Source: Cherax quadricarinatus | Taxonomy: Eukaryota; Arthropoda; Malacostraca; Decapoda; Parastacidae | Assembly (NCBI RefSeq): GCF_038502225.1 | Contig: NC_091355.1 | Span: 13,393,501-13,457,500 of the forward strand | Length of the DNA: 64,000 nt | Reading direction: 5' to 3' | Shown: in pieces, positions 9,121 through 19,529 of the stretch | Numbering within the stretch: position 1 is the first letter of the stretch | Layout of the letters: the number at the start of each line of letters is the position of its first letter | Notes under the pieces: model-generated | Told to the model about the DNA's origin: nothing | Seen by the model: the letters and a program-made list of their open reading frames with translations, nothing else | Databases searched by the model: none | Translations under genes and position numbers: made by a program

Positions 9121-11208
9121 ATTCAGTTCAAATTCAAAGTTTATTCTCTATAAGGATTACAATCCTGAGTTTACAGAATTAGATTGTTGTGTGGTTTACA
9201 TGTAGTAAAATAATGATTACAGAGTGTACCACTAGAACACCTAGCATGGCTAGGCATTTCGGGCAGACTTAGTTTAAATCTTAATTTTAAAATATTACAA
9301 ATTATGAGGTAAGTTGTATGGCTAAGTGACTAAATACTAGTTTGAGAGTTTAGCAATGTGAATACTTTTGTTTTGGCACAGTACATAGTTTCAGTATTGG
9401 AGTATCACAGGATTCATTATTTTAAGATTGAGATTAATATTTCTGTTTATGGTCAAATGAGTGAGTGTAAGTGTGAACCACCAGGTGGTATTCGTGTAGT
9501 TAGTTGACGGGGTGTATCAGGGAGATAAGATGTTTTCTAATGGTAGTTTTGAAGGTGATGAATGTGTGTGCAGTTCTAGAGTTCTCAGGTAGGGTGTTCC
9601 AGATTTTAGGGCCTTTGACATACATTGAATTTTTGTAAAGGTTTAGTCGGACACGGGGAATGTCGTAGAGATGTTTGTGTCTGGTGTTATGCCTGTGGGT
9701 TCTGTCACAACTATCAAGAAAGCGTTTTAGGTCAAGGTTGATATTGGAGTTTAAGGTCCTGTAGATGTAGATTGCACAGTAGTAAGTGTGGATGTACTGA
9801 ACAGGGAGTAAGTTTAGATCTATGAAGAGTGGGGGGGTGTGTTGCCAGGGATGGGATTTAGTGATTATTCTTACTGCAGCTTTTTGTTGGGTTATTATTG
9901 GCTTTAGGTGTGTTGCTGCAATTGATCCCCAAGCACAAATAGCATAGGTGAGGTATGGATAAATAAGTGAGTGGTATAGTGTGAGAACGGTATTTTGCGG
10001 CACGTAGTATCGTATCTTGGAGAGGATCCCAACCGTTTTGGATACTTTTTTGGTTATGTGTTGGATATGGGTGCTGAAATTCAGGTTGTTGTCAAGGTAT
10101 AGGCCTAGGAATTTGCTCTCATGTCTGGTAATTAGAGTGTTGTCGATCTTAATGTTAATTTGTGCATCTCCTGCTCTGCTACCAAACATAATATAGTAGG
10201 TTTTGTCAGTGTTAAGCGTAAGTTTATTGGCTGTCATCCAAGTCGATATTTTGATCAGCTCCTCATTAACAATTGTGTTGAGGGTGGCAAGATTAGGTTG
10301 AGAGATGACACAAGTCGTGTCGTCAGCAAAGAGAATGGGTTTCAGGTGTTGGGATGCGTTTGGAAGATCATTGATGTATACGAGGAAGAGCAGGGGACCA
10401 AGGACACTTCCCTGCGGAACTCTAGTATCAAGTGGCCGTGTTGTTGATGCTGTGTCTTTTATGGTGACATACTGATACCTATTAGTAAGGTAAGATTTGA
10501 AATAAGCAAGCACATGGCCTCTTATACCGTAATGGTCAAGTTTGTGGAGTAGGATGTCGTGGTCTACTGTGTCAAAAGCTTTTCTTAGGTCAATAAAAAT
10601 TCCTAGTGGATATTCCTTATTTTCCAATGCTGTGTAAGGCAGATCTAGCATTTTTATGATTACATCATTAGTGCTTTTATTTTTCCTGAATCCAAATTGG
10701 CAGGGGTTGAGTATGTTTTGTGTTGTTATAAATGAATATAGTCTCCTGTGCACGAGTTTCTCAAAGATTTTGGATAGCAATGGTAAGTTTGATATTGGCC
10801 TATAGTTGTTTAAGTCTGTAGGGTCACCACCTTTATGTATTCGTGTAACCCTTGCCATCTTGAGTAGTTTCGGGAAGGTGCTAGTTTCTAGTGACTTGTT
10901 AAAAAGTAATGAAATAGCATGCGAAAGGACATGGGCCGCTCGCTTATACAGTAATGGTGGGACATGAGACAGATTCCCTGAGTTATTTTTAAGTGACTTT
11001 ATAATCTCGGTGACTTCCGTGGGCTCAGTTGGTGCAAGACAGAAGGAATTTGGGAAATTCCCATCTAGGTAGTCCCCGGCATGGGCATTGGTATGTCGGA
11101 TTTTATTGGCGAGATTAGATCCTGTGGTTGAGAAGTCGTTTATCTTGTTAGCTGTGTCAGTGGGATGTAATGGTGTTTCATTAGGTTTAGTTAGGACAAT
11201 ATTCTTGT
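9121..11208 (-). mobile_element. L2/Jockey-group non-LTR retrotransposon, 5'-truncated
   Basis: Minus-strand LINE consisting of an open RT frame (9500-11205) and a 3' UTR of about 380 bp ending near GAATAAACTTTGAATTTG. The endonuclease domain and ORF1 are missing. The 5' end stops at a T-run next to the SINE copy at 11222-11478. Two much older copies of the same kind lie at about 44500-47195 and 55745-57960. Confidence 0.88.
9500..11205 (-). CDS. Reverse transcriptase of L2/Jockey-like LINE (open, N-terminus lost)
   Basis: The frame is open from the 5' break near 11205 to TAA at 9500, about 568 codons. The methionine at 10858 is internal: codons upstream read AISLLFNKSLETSTFPKLLK, a normal part of such RTs. 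Motifs in order are ARVTRIHKGGDPTDLNNYRP, the NPCQFGFRKNKST box, IDLRKAFDTVDH (first catalytic Asp), RVPQGSVLGPLLFLVYINDL, ILFADDT (catalytic Asp pair), and a C-terminal thumb/connection region ending KHLISLIHPVN. The enzyme would copy the element's RNA at a nicked target. All catalytic residues are intact and no stop or frameshift was found, so the copy is fairly recent, but without the endonuclease it cannot be autonomous. Confidence 0.88.
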
Positions 11209-11221
11209 TTTTTTTTCCATT

Positions 11222-11478
11222 TGTGGGTCCCTAGATAACCCAAGAAAGTCAGTGCGTCATCGAGGACTGTCTAACTTATTTCCATTGGGGTCCTTAATCT
11301 TGTCCCCCAGGATGCGACCCACACCAGTCGACTAACACCCAGGTACCTATTTGCTGCTAGGTGAACAGGACAACAGGTGTAAGGAAACGTGTCGAAATGT
11401 TTCCACCCGCCGGGAATCGAACCCGGGCCCTCCGTGTGTGAAGCGGGAGCTTTAGCCACCAGGCCACCGGGCCACCCG
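11222..11478 (-). mobile_element. tRNA-derived SINE, full head-to-tail copy
   Basis: On the minus strand a tRNA-like head starts near 11478: CCTGGTGGCTAAAGC (A-box-like), then GGGTTCGATTCCC, a perfect B box. The body GGTGTTAGTCGACTGGTGTG...GCATCCTGGGGGACAAG follows, then a tail ...GGACCCCAATGGAAATAAGT...TTGGGTTATCTAGGG. The body and tail recur at 14123-14405 and 36057-36190. RNA polymerase III promoter boxes plus a shared non-tRNA body define a SINE. Confidence 0.8.
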
Positions 11479-12120
11479 ACATAATTGGAAGACAGATCCC
11501 TCCTTCAATTTGTATTGATAGAGGCAACTGGATGGCGAAATGTTTACAATAAAGACACCTAGATGTTGCATGTGTCTAGTTTTTCATCTTGTCGGTATTG
11601 TATGCCAGAGGCCTATCTTCTCTCTACGAGCTCCTTGAGGGCGGGGAATGTGGCTAAGCCTGGGGACAGTTGGTTCCAGAAGATGAGGAGGTACTTGTAC
11701 CTCCTCCCATGGCAGACAAAAGTCTCAGACACTCCCAAGACAGGGAGCCATGACCGGGAAACCATCTGGGCTGGGAGAGTATCGGCGAATCAAGAAGTCC
11801 CTCGATGACGCACTGCCTTCCTTGGATTATCGTGGGTGGCTCACCCTCCGGTGTTAAAATCCGATCAAAATCTTATCACATGACTAAAACTCGCGTCAGG
11901 AAACACTTGTCCTGTTTCCTGACAAACCTTACTTAACCTAACCTGCCCTTTCTTGCATTATTGTCTATTATATAACCTTGGTACTTCTTGTGTACCCTAC
12001 TGATTTTAAAAGAAAAGGCTTAAAAACCATGTGAAACGCTGTCATTCATAAAGTTATATATACTGCATTAAAGTGTATTATTTACAGCATTCTAAGTGAC
12101 GGTATTTACATACCATTCCG
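11479..12120. other. No gene seen; probable unclassified interspersed repeat
   Basis: 11500-11950 reads like a dispersed repeat (GTTGCATGTGTCTAGTTTTTCATCTTGTCGG...), from impression only. No reading frame resembles a known protein. It is moderately GC-rich compared with the neighbourhood. Confidence 0.35.
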
Positions 12121-12123
12121 GTT

Positions 12124-12383
12124 AAACCATACTCCCGGCCGGGATTGAACCCGCGGTCATAGAGTCTCAAAACTCCAGCCCGTCGCGTTAGCCACTAGAC
12201 CAGCTAGCCACAATAAGATTCATCCAACTAGGCATATTTCTACACCATAGGTGTAGAAATGGTGTAGAAATATACCTAGTTGGATGAATCTTATTGTGGC
12301 TAGCTGGTCTAGTGGCTAACGCGACGGGCTGGAGTTTTGAGACTCTATGACCGCGGGTTCAATCCCGGCCGGGAGTATGGTTT
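12124..12383. repeat. 125-bp-arm palindrome of a tRNA-like SINE head
   Basis: 12124-12248 and 12259-12383 are reverse complements with one mismatch seen (GGCATATTT against AAATATACC) and a 10-bp loop. The right arm carries TGGTCTAGTGG (good A box) and GGTTCAATCCC (good B box) about 50 bp apart, preceding CGGCCGGGAGTATGGTTT. The acceptor-stem halves do not pair properly, so this is not a functional tRNA. The palindrome holds two convergent tRNA-like promoters. Confidence 0.9.
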
Positions 12384-12715
12384 GTTTGCAATCGTGTCAT
12401 TACGATTTCTTGAGTCATTCCGGTTACATCAGTTAGTGGTGCAAATTCTGTTTTCTGTAATCTAGCCTAATAGAAGATGGAATGTTGGTGCCAATCTTAC
12501 TCTGTAGAAAATCAGTGGAAGCTCTTACATTACTGTCCTGAAACTGGTGAAAGAAACCCCAAAATTTAAGTCTACTTCCCCTTTGGAGTGCATACTTCCT
12601 TGCTAATTTCTCAGTCTACCATGCATTTGAAGGTCAAACTAAGAGGAAATCCACACGAACTGCACTTTGACTCCACCTTTTACTATTAAAAAAATAAAAC
12701 AAGAAAGGGGGATAA

Positions 12716-12850
12716 GTAAGTAAGTAAGTAAGTTTATTCAGGTATACACAAATACAGTTACATAGAATTATCATACATAGCAGCATATGTGTAGAGAACC
12801 TAGGATAACCCCAAAAAAGTCAGACTGACTTATTTCCATTGGGGTCCTTT
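12716..12850. mobile_element. Interspersed repeat fragment (TAAG)n + SINE-tail type
   Basis: Starts (TAAG)n then TTTATTCAGGTATACACAAATACAG...GCATATGTGTAGAGAACCTAGGATAACCCC, and ends in the ACTTATTTCCATTGGGGTCCT phrase of the SINE tail. The same unit lies at 54926-55045. Confidence 0.7.
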
Positions 12851-13540
12851 ATTTCCATAGGGAAGAGGGACATGATAATGATGGAATAAGGTTAAAAAAT
12901 GAATATGCATAAGAGGAAAAGGATTTCCGTGGTTTATATCTTTTGATCTAATGATATGTAGTTACTAGCTAAACCCAGCAGTGTTTAACTTGGTTTAATT
13001 GGAGAGGAGAGTGAACTTGGGGATTGGTATATTATGGGGGAGGGAGAGTGAAGAACACTAGGAATGTACGATTGCACAAAAGACATATTGATTTTGAAAA
13101 TTTATAACCTATTTAAAAGGTGCATTTCAGTGCAGTATAATTATATTTTATAAAAGTGTGAGAGTTTACGATAACTTCATATAAAAAATGAGTATAACAT
13201 GGAATAATTTTAACACAATCGCGTAGTAGCTGATCGCCATTTTCTCTGATGTTATTGAGTGGTTGATCCCTCCTCAGTTTTCACCCGTTTTAACCAAGTT
13301 GTCAATAATGTGAGTACTAATTACTGCTGATACACTGTTTATAGGTAGTCAAACAGGTGAGGGCGATGAGTAAAACTCTCCTAGGCTGGACAATAACTGT
13401 GTATAAGGTAGCAAAATATTTGGTAGAGGCGAGGGTAAGTCTGGAGGTGTATTGACGTGGAGGCTGAGGCTGCCATGTGTCTGTATATTACACTACACCT
13501 GCTACACCTGATCACTCTCACCTGCCTACGGTTACACCTA
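12851..13540. other. No gene supported
   Basis: No coding frame. A strong 5' splice-site match (AGG|GTAAGT) at 13435 follows a non-coding stretch and could end an upstream untranslated exon of RBM25, but nothing else supports this. Confidence 0.35.
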
Positions 13541-13865
13541 TACTGTTCTCAATAGTACTGTGTAATTTCCAGGGTTGAGGCTTCCAGCAGGTTGTATAGC
13601 GGGTCTACCATCAGTTGGTGCAGGATATACCTGGGTTAATATACTGGGTTCAGTAGTTTGTACTGTATACTGAGGCAGCTTATCCATCAAGGAAGGTTCC
13701 TTCATGCTGGTGAGGAGCTTTTGATCCAAGGAATTGGTCTTGTCTTCCTTTTTCTTGAATCGAACATGATTGCCTCTCATTTCCTTGGGGCTGAATGACC
13801 CTTGTACGTTTAGCGCTTCCCCATAAATATAATAATAAAGCTTCTTACTGGTACTGCAGTACACT
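13541..13865 (-). repeat. Unclassified interspersed repeat
   Basis: On the minus strand it contains GGGGAAGCGCTAAACGTACAAGGGTCATTCAGC, which resembles a common dispersed decapod repeat (recognition from memory). A related fragment is at 18421-18530 (GTGCTGTATGACCCCTACAGG). An open frame of 108 codons crosses it, but I do not consider it coding. Confidence 0.35.
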
Positions 13866-14122
13866 ATTATGGTTCATGCCAGGCATATCTTTGTCAGATT
13901 CCCTCTCTTATATTTCTTTAACCTATTTTTAAAGTTAGCTAAAAGTATTTGCTTCATCAAAGCTCTTTGACAGTTCCATTTGTCTATAATTTGAATTTGT
14001 CCAGTTTGAAATAATGCAGTTCTGGTAATGTTAGAATTTTTACAATCTTATTTATACAGTTTTAATACATGCTAGAGTGAGTTTGCACATGACATCAGAG
14101 GATGAATGTTCAGCATGTTAGT

Positions 14123-14405
14123 AAGATAAGATAAGATTTATTTTGATTTTTAACTTGGAGGGTTAACCAGCCAAGATAACCCAAGGAAGGTGATGTGTCA
14201 TTGAGGACTGTCTCATTTCCATTGGAGTCCTGGCTTGTTCCCCAGGATGCAACCTACACCAGTCGACTTACACCCAGATACTTATTGTTAGGTGAACAGG
14301 CACAGTAGGTGTAAGGAAACATGCCCAATGTTTCTACCCGGCCCAGGATTGAACCACGGATACTCAGTGATGCGAGAGCATTGCCTACTGAGCCATGGGC
14401 CACCT
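14123..14405 (-). mobile_element. tRNA-derived SINE, second copy
   Basis: Same body and tail as 11222-11478 (ACACCAGTCGACT...ACACCCAG...GTGAACAGG...GTGTAAGGAAAC) with a tRNA-like head near 14340-14405 containing the B-box-like GGTTCAATCCTGG on the minus strand. Divergence from the first copy shows independent insertion. Confidence 0.75.
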
Positions 14406-14599
14406 TGCTCTAGCTTGTCTCTGTGATATGTTTGCCTTTCCTGAGTCCCAACAAAGCTGTGTATATTCAAAGCATAATACTGACATTTCTGCTACTACAA
14501 CAAATACTACAGGATCGACTGAATACTAATATACAAATGGTACGGGATTGAAATGTTCCCATAAGGTTAGTAATAACCAAGAAATAACCATGGCACATA

Positions 14600-15345
14600 T
14601 AAACTGAAAAAATGTAGATCTTGGATTGAATGCAAGAAGACTTATGAGTTCTGATTAGTGGGAATCCAAACCTAAGATAACAGCGCGTAACAATAAGGCT
14701 AATAGAATTCTTGGCTCTGTATCGAGAGGCATAAATAATAAAGTTCTAAATTTATATATACATAGTAAGGCTTCACTTTAAATTCTGTTGCTCATTTCTG
14801 GTCTCCATATTTAAGAATAAACATAAGTATGCTGGAAAACATAGAGATGATGCAGGTGAGCCCCTGTATCAGAAATCTCTGCTGCCCGAAATGCCCCGGC
14901 ACGATGGTAGCTTTCTTTGTACTTAGCAAACCAAAATTGTAATTACATTGTAACCTTTACAAAGAAATAAAATCTTTATCTTTATGAAGCTAGTCTGAGG
15001 GCACCGAATTTGCATTCTGTGAAAAGGCGCATAATTAGGGAGGATTTGATTGAAGTGTACAAATAGAAAACCAGAATAAATATGGGGGATATAAATAAAG
15101 TATTGAAAATATCTAACCAAGACAGAACTTACACCAAGTTCTAGTTGATACAAATTTAGATTTAGAAAGGATATAGGAAAGCACCAGTTTGTCAGTAGAG
15201 TTGTGGATGAGCAGAACAAGCTCCCAGGTAGCATTATTGAAGTGAGAACTTTGGATGACTTTAAAATTAGGTTCGAGATGCACATAAAATGATTTAGGTA
15301 GATGTTAGTACTGCAGCAGGCCACTAGGCCTGCTGCAGTACTAAG
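14600..15345 (+). pseudogene. Decayed CR1-like LINE, C-terminal RT region and tail
   Basis: Shifted frames give fragments such as NKANRILGSVSRGINNK, then LHFKFCCSFLVS(P)IFKNKHKYAGK (compare the usual 'RPHLEYC.QFWSPYL'), then LHSVKRRIIREDLIEVYK. These are typical of the region after the RT domain. Many stops and frameshifts. The end (CTGCAGCAGGCCACTAGGCCTGC) resembles a known style of LINE tail. Confidence 0.55.
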
Positions 15346-15384
15346 TACAGTACTCGGCTGAACTACTGCTAACTACTCGGCTCG

Positions 15385-16785
15385 GGTGGCAAGATCGTTA
15401 CCCATCTAGATACCCATCAGTTGCACAACCCAGGGCAACATGGGTTTAGAGCAGGTCGCTCCTGTCTGCCCCAACTACTGGATCACTACGACAAGGTTCT
15501 AGATGCACTAGAAGACAAAAAGAATGCAGATGTAATATACATATACAGACTTTGCAAAAGCCTTCGACAAGTGTGACCATGGCGTAATAGCGCACAAAAT
15601 GTGTGCTAAAGGAATAACAGGAAAAGTTGGTGGATGGATCTATAATTTCCTCACAAGCAGAACACAAAGAGGAGTAGTCAACAGAGTAAAGTCTGAGGCG
15701 GCTACAGTGAAAAGCTCTGTTCCGCAAGGCACAGTACTCGCTCCCATCTTGTTTCTCATCCTCATATCTGACATAGACAAGGATATCAGCCACAGCACCG
15801 TGTCTTCCTTTGCAGATGACACCCGAATCTGCATGACAGTGTATTCCATTGCAGACACTGCAAGGCTCCAGGCAGACATCAACCAAATCTTTCAGTGGGC
15901 TGCAGAAAACAATATGAAGTTCAACGATGAGAAATTTCAATTACTCTGATATGGTAAACATGAGGATATTAAAACTTCATCAGAGTACAAAACGAATTCC
16001 TTCCACAAAATAGAGTGAAAAGCCAACGTCAAAGACCTGGGAGTGATCATGTCGGAGGATCTCGCCTTCAAGGACCATAACAGTGTATCAATCGCAGTGC
16101 TAGAAAAATGACAGGATGGATAATGAGAATCTTCAAAACTAGGGATGTCAAGCCCATGATGACACTCTTCAGATCTTTTGTTCTATGTAGGCTGGAATAT
16201 TGCTGCACACTAACAGCACCTGTCAAGGCAGGTGAAATTGTTGACCTAGAAAATGTACAGAGAACCTTCACGGCATGCATAATGGAGATAAAACACCTCA
16301 ATTACTGGGAGCGCTTGAAGTTCCTGAACCTGTATTCCCTGGAATGCAGGTGGAAGAGATACATGATTATATACACCTGGAAAATCCTAGAGGGACTGGT
16401 ACCGAACTTGCACACGAAAATCACTCGCCAGGAAAGCAAAAGACTCGGCAGACGATGGAACATCCCCCCAGTGAAAAGCATGGGTGTCACTAGCACATTA
16501 AGAGACCATACAATAAGTGTCAGGGGCCCAAGACTGCTCAACTGCCTCCCAGCATACATAAGGGGGATTACCAATAGGCCCCTGGCTATCTTCAAGCAGG
16601 CACTTGACAAGCACCTAAAGTCGGTACCTGACCAGCCGGTCTGTGGCTTGTACGTTGGATTGCGTGCAGCCAGCAGTAACAGCCTGGTTGATCAGGCTCT
16701 GATCCACCATGAGGCCTGGTCACAGACCGGGCTGCGGGGGCGTTGACCCCCGGAACTCTCTCCAGGTAAACTCCAGGTAACTCAG
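15385..16785 (+). mobile_element. CR1-like LINE, 5'-truncated, defective
   Basis: RT motifs in order: HGFRAGRSCLPQLLDHYDK (about 15430), DFAKAFDKCDHGVI (about 15550, after a one-base frameshift), SSVPQGTVLAPILFLI (about 15715), SFADDTRICM (about 15805), an in-frame TGA at 15947, KDLGVIMSEDLAFKDH, then an open C-terminal frame 16108-16746 (TGWIMRIFKTRDVKPMMTLF ... GPRLLNCLPAYIRGIT ... LDKHLKSVPDQPVCG). The 3' tail GCAGTAACAGCCTGGTTGAT...CTCTCCAGGTAAAC is the one found alone at 8608 and, diverged, at 51890 and 59890. Clade assignment within the CR1/Jockey group is not certain. Confidence 0.85.
16108..16746 (+). pseudogene. C-terminal part of CR1-like LINE RT protein
   Basis: A 212-codon open piece of the RT polypeptide following the catalytic domain. 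Its usual order is 'LYRSLVLCRLEYC', a 'VQRTFT' segment, 'YWERLKFLNLYSLECR(W)KRY', 'GLVPN', 'GPRLLNCLPAYIRG' and 'FKQALDKHLKSVPDQP'. The last about 30 codons run into the non-coding 3' tail. Upstream breaks separate it from the catalytic half. Confidence 0.75.
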
Positions 16786-17477
16786 CTGAACTATGAAAAT
16801 TTACATGTCTCTTAATGTATAAGCAAGGTATCCAAACCCAGGCAAAAATAGTTGCTATTTCCTGTACATGTTGTTATGGCAGATAGTAACACTTATAAGG
16901 AAAATTGTATGTAGTAAAATATATGCTGGTAAGTCAGCAGTTAGTAAATATTTAGTCCTTGATGTTCCAGTAATATACCTGGATCATGACAAAATCTCGA
17001 GTACCACTGGTTTGCTTATAGCTATACTCTAATACATAACTGTATTTCCTAATTAAGCTTCATTATGTCCAGTGGTATTTAAAGGACGAAAACTTTATGG
17101 AAGGTGCTCTGATGCACTTGATGGGCTCTTGATCTCTAAATATGTATATGCAATATATACTGGCACATTGTGTTCCATCTTCCATTTATCTGGCCCCACT
17201 AATCCCCCTCAATCTCTTTTGTGGTTTTTTAATAGGTCTGATTCAATTATTAGGATGCCCTAAATCCTGACCACTTATTTCTTGCTATATTTTATTATCT
17301 GGGAAATAGAGTAAATCTATTTTTGTATTTTTATGAATTCAAAATGGAATGTAAGTGTAGTATAGGAGAGGCCTGGAGATGTGATTAATGAGCACAGGAA
17401 CTGTTTTAGTGCCAGGAATATCTACATTGTTAATTTTACTCAATTTTTAAATTAGTATTTTTTTTAATTGTATGAAA
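16786..17477. other. No gene seen
   Basis: AT-rich, no convincing frame or repeat that I recognise. Confidence 0.5.
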
Positions 17478-17722
17478 TTGAGTATGAGCAAGGTAACATT
17501 CACGAAGGGATTCAGGGAAACTGACAGGCTGGACTTGAGGCCTGGAGATGGGAAGTACCATGCCTGCACTCTAAAGGAGGGGTGTTAATGTTGCAGTTTT
17601 ATAACTGTAGTGTAAACACATTTCTGGCAAGACAGTGATGGAGTGAATCATGATACAAGTTTTTCTTTTTTGGGCCACCCTGCCTTGGTGGGAAATGGCC
17701 GATGTGTTAATAAAAAAAAAAT
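17478..17722 (+). mobile_element. RTE-like LINE 3' tail fragment
   Basis: Contains the family tail GAAGGGATTCAGGGAAAC...CTGGAGATGGGAAGTAC...GGAGGGGTGTTAATGTTGCAG...GGGCCACCCTGCCTTGGTGGG...AATAAAAAAAA. The same tail follows RT coding sequence at 46535-46849 and 53850-54140. Confidence 0.85.
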
Positions 17723-17727
17723 AAAAA

Positions 17728-18041
17728 ATTGGCCAGTTTATGGACTTTTGTAAACTTTATGAGGTAGTTGAATGGGAGGTTTCTTGTGCTCAGTCGATAG
17801 AATGGAAGGCATACTAGCGAAATAGTTAAGAATTTGGTCAAATGGAGTAATGAAATTGACTTAAAAGGAACTCGGACTACTAATTTTGTGCCTGTGTAAT
17901 TCTGTAGGTTTTCCATCCAGTTTCATACTTTTGATGTCATTACCATCAGAAAAAGATTCTACTATTTCTGAATAAGTTTTTCTTCTTAAAAAGTGGATAC
18001 TGGGAGCAATATTCATTTTGTGGGTCTGGACAGTGAAAGGG
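17728..18041 (-). mobile_element. piggyBac-like element, one-ended fragment
   Basis: Minus-orientation remnant ending at 18041 in GTGAAAGGG followed by TTAA (18042-18045). The interior (TTTCTTGTGCTCAGTCGATAGAATGGAAG, then AAGAATTTGGTCAAATGGAGTAATG) matches the left half of the copy at 61230-62280. The other end is missing next to the LINE poly(A). Confidence 0.7.
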
Positions 18042-18110
18042 TTAAAGGGAGTACCTTGGTATAAGAAGTTGCTTCTACCTCTCCCTTGAAGCAAACCTTA
18101 ATTACATGTA

Positions 18111-18406
18111 CGGTAGTCCCCTCATATCCAAGAGGGATAAGTGCCAAGACCTACTGCAGATAGAGAACCCTATATATGTCATTTTTCGTTTACGTACATA
18201 CCCATGATAAAGTTGAATTGATAAATTATTCGCAATAAGTCAAGAATTAGCACTTTTTCACTGGCATCATGGCATCTGTTAGGCTTTGTAGAATGCAGCC
18301 ATCACAACTTTTGTGCTTTGGTGCCATTATTAAGCAAAATTAAGTTATTTTAGGGCCACGGTAAACTGCGGAAACAACCCTCAGATATGGGGGTGGGGAC
18401 CTATTG
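18111..18406. mobile_element. pogo-type MITE (296 bp)
   Basis: Flanked by TA on both sides. Ends are CGGTAGTCCCCTCATATCC and the reverse complement CAATAGGTCCCCACCCCCAT. Subfamily relative of the element at 24483-24808. No coding capacity. Confidence 0.75.
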
Positions 18407-18629
18407 TATATCCTATTCTCTGCCTTTTATACTTTTGATGAGTTCTGAGAGCTTATCTACTCCCAGAGCCCTGCCTTGGGCAGGCTCGTCTAAGTGCTGT
18501 ATGACCCCTACAGGTTTAGCATGAAAAATATCTTGAGACAGCAAATTCAACATTAAGATTTGTTGTAATGAAATTGAAAAACGTTTTTCCTATTATTAGA
18601 AATATTTACAATTAATTTTATTTTTTCAG

Positions 18630-18728
18630 AGACTGGTGGGCTAGTTGAGATGGCATTTCCACCTCGGCCTCCGCTAATGCCAGGTGTTCCGTTATCGACG
18701 ATGATGGGGGCACCTTTCACCTTAGCAA
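18630..18728 (+). CDS. RBM25: RBM25 coding exon 1 (start codon at 18650)
   Basis: A good 3' splice site (TTTTATTTTTTCAG, ending 18629) opens the exon, so at least one untranslated exon lies upstream. ATG at 18650 has G at -3 and G at +4. The codons read MAFPPRPPLMPGVPLSTMMG then APFTLA, with one base (A) left before the donor GTATGT at 18729. Proline-rich 'M(S/A)FPPxxxRPPM' is the conserved start of RBM25. RBM25 (yeast Snu71-related) associates with U1 snRNP in the nucleus and influences 5' splice-site choice. The N-terminal proline-rich tract precedes an RRM, an acidic/basic RE/RD-rich middle and a C-terminal PWI domain; the latter parts lie beyond the window. Identification depends mainly on the RRM exon downstream. 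Confidence 0.85.
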
Positions 18729-19525
18729 GTATGTGGTCATATAATCTGCTTGGCCTTCTCTTGTACTAGTGCTTTTTTGCCTTAATAATGTTAGAAATAT
18801 TAGTAGCTGTGAGTTAATTTAATTATTGTTCTTTAATTGCAAATTAATGCTTTTATAAGTGTTTGCTTCTTGAGCTAGTGTTTGTTAATTGTGTTGTGTT
18901 GTCTCTTTTCCATTCTTTGTTTGAGAGTATTTTGGATCATCCTTTGATCTAGCTCTTAGTTCTTAATGGAGACTGATAAGTAATATAGGCAAGTCTGCAT
19001 ATATTATATTCCACTGCATTACTGAACCTTAAAGTAACTTTTATATTTTTGTCTTCATGTTTTCTTGGCTCAGTACACTTCTTTGGACCGTTAATAATTT
19101 TCTCACTAGTATTTTGTTTTAATAAAATGGTTCAGTTTCATTATACAGTACAGTTCTCTTATCTTTTCTTAAAGTACGTATATTATTGTCTGCATATAGA
19201 TGATTGTGGAAAGTCAGTTTTGTTTGCACCAATTGCTAGACGATTTACAGATGGAATGTGTCATGAATAATCTTAGCAAAGAAAGGAAAGTTTAGCTTCA
19301 TAAAGGGAAACCTATTTCCATCCAGTAGAAAATATTGTATTGTCACCACAAAATGGTTTGTCATTCTGTCACAGTTAAAAAAAACACCAGATCCCAGGGA
19401 CAGTGAGTTTGGGTCTTTGATACAAGTATTATTACGTGATCAGCATAATCTAGTTTGAAATGTATCTCACTAATTATCATTGTTGAATCGTGAAAACTAA
19501 ATGAATAAATCAGTTATTGCATTTA
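18729..19525 (+). other. Start of RBM25 intron, no other feature
   Basis: Begins GTATGT. T-rich, no recognised repeat until the TTAA element at 19530. Confidence 0.6.
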
Positions 19526-19529
19526 TTAA

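Noticed and set aside
11405..11478. Functional tRNA gene at the SINE head
   Set aside because: Continues into a SINE body repeated elsewhere, so it is the tRNA-derived promoter of a SINE.
12300..12376. Functional tRNA gene
   Set aside because: A and B boxes are good, but the acceptor stem does not pair and the unit occurs in both palindrome arms; it is a SINE-type pseudo-tRNA.
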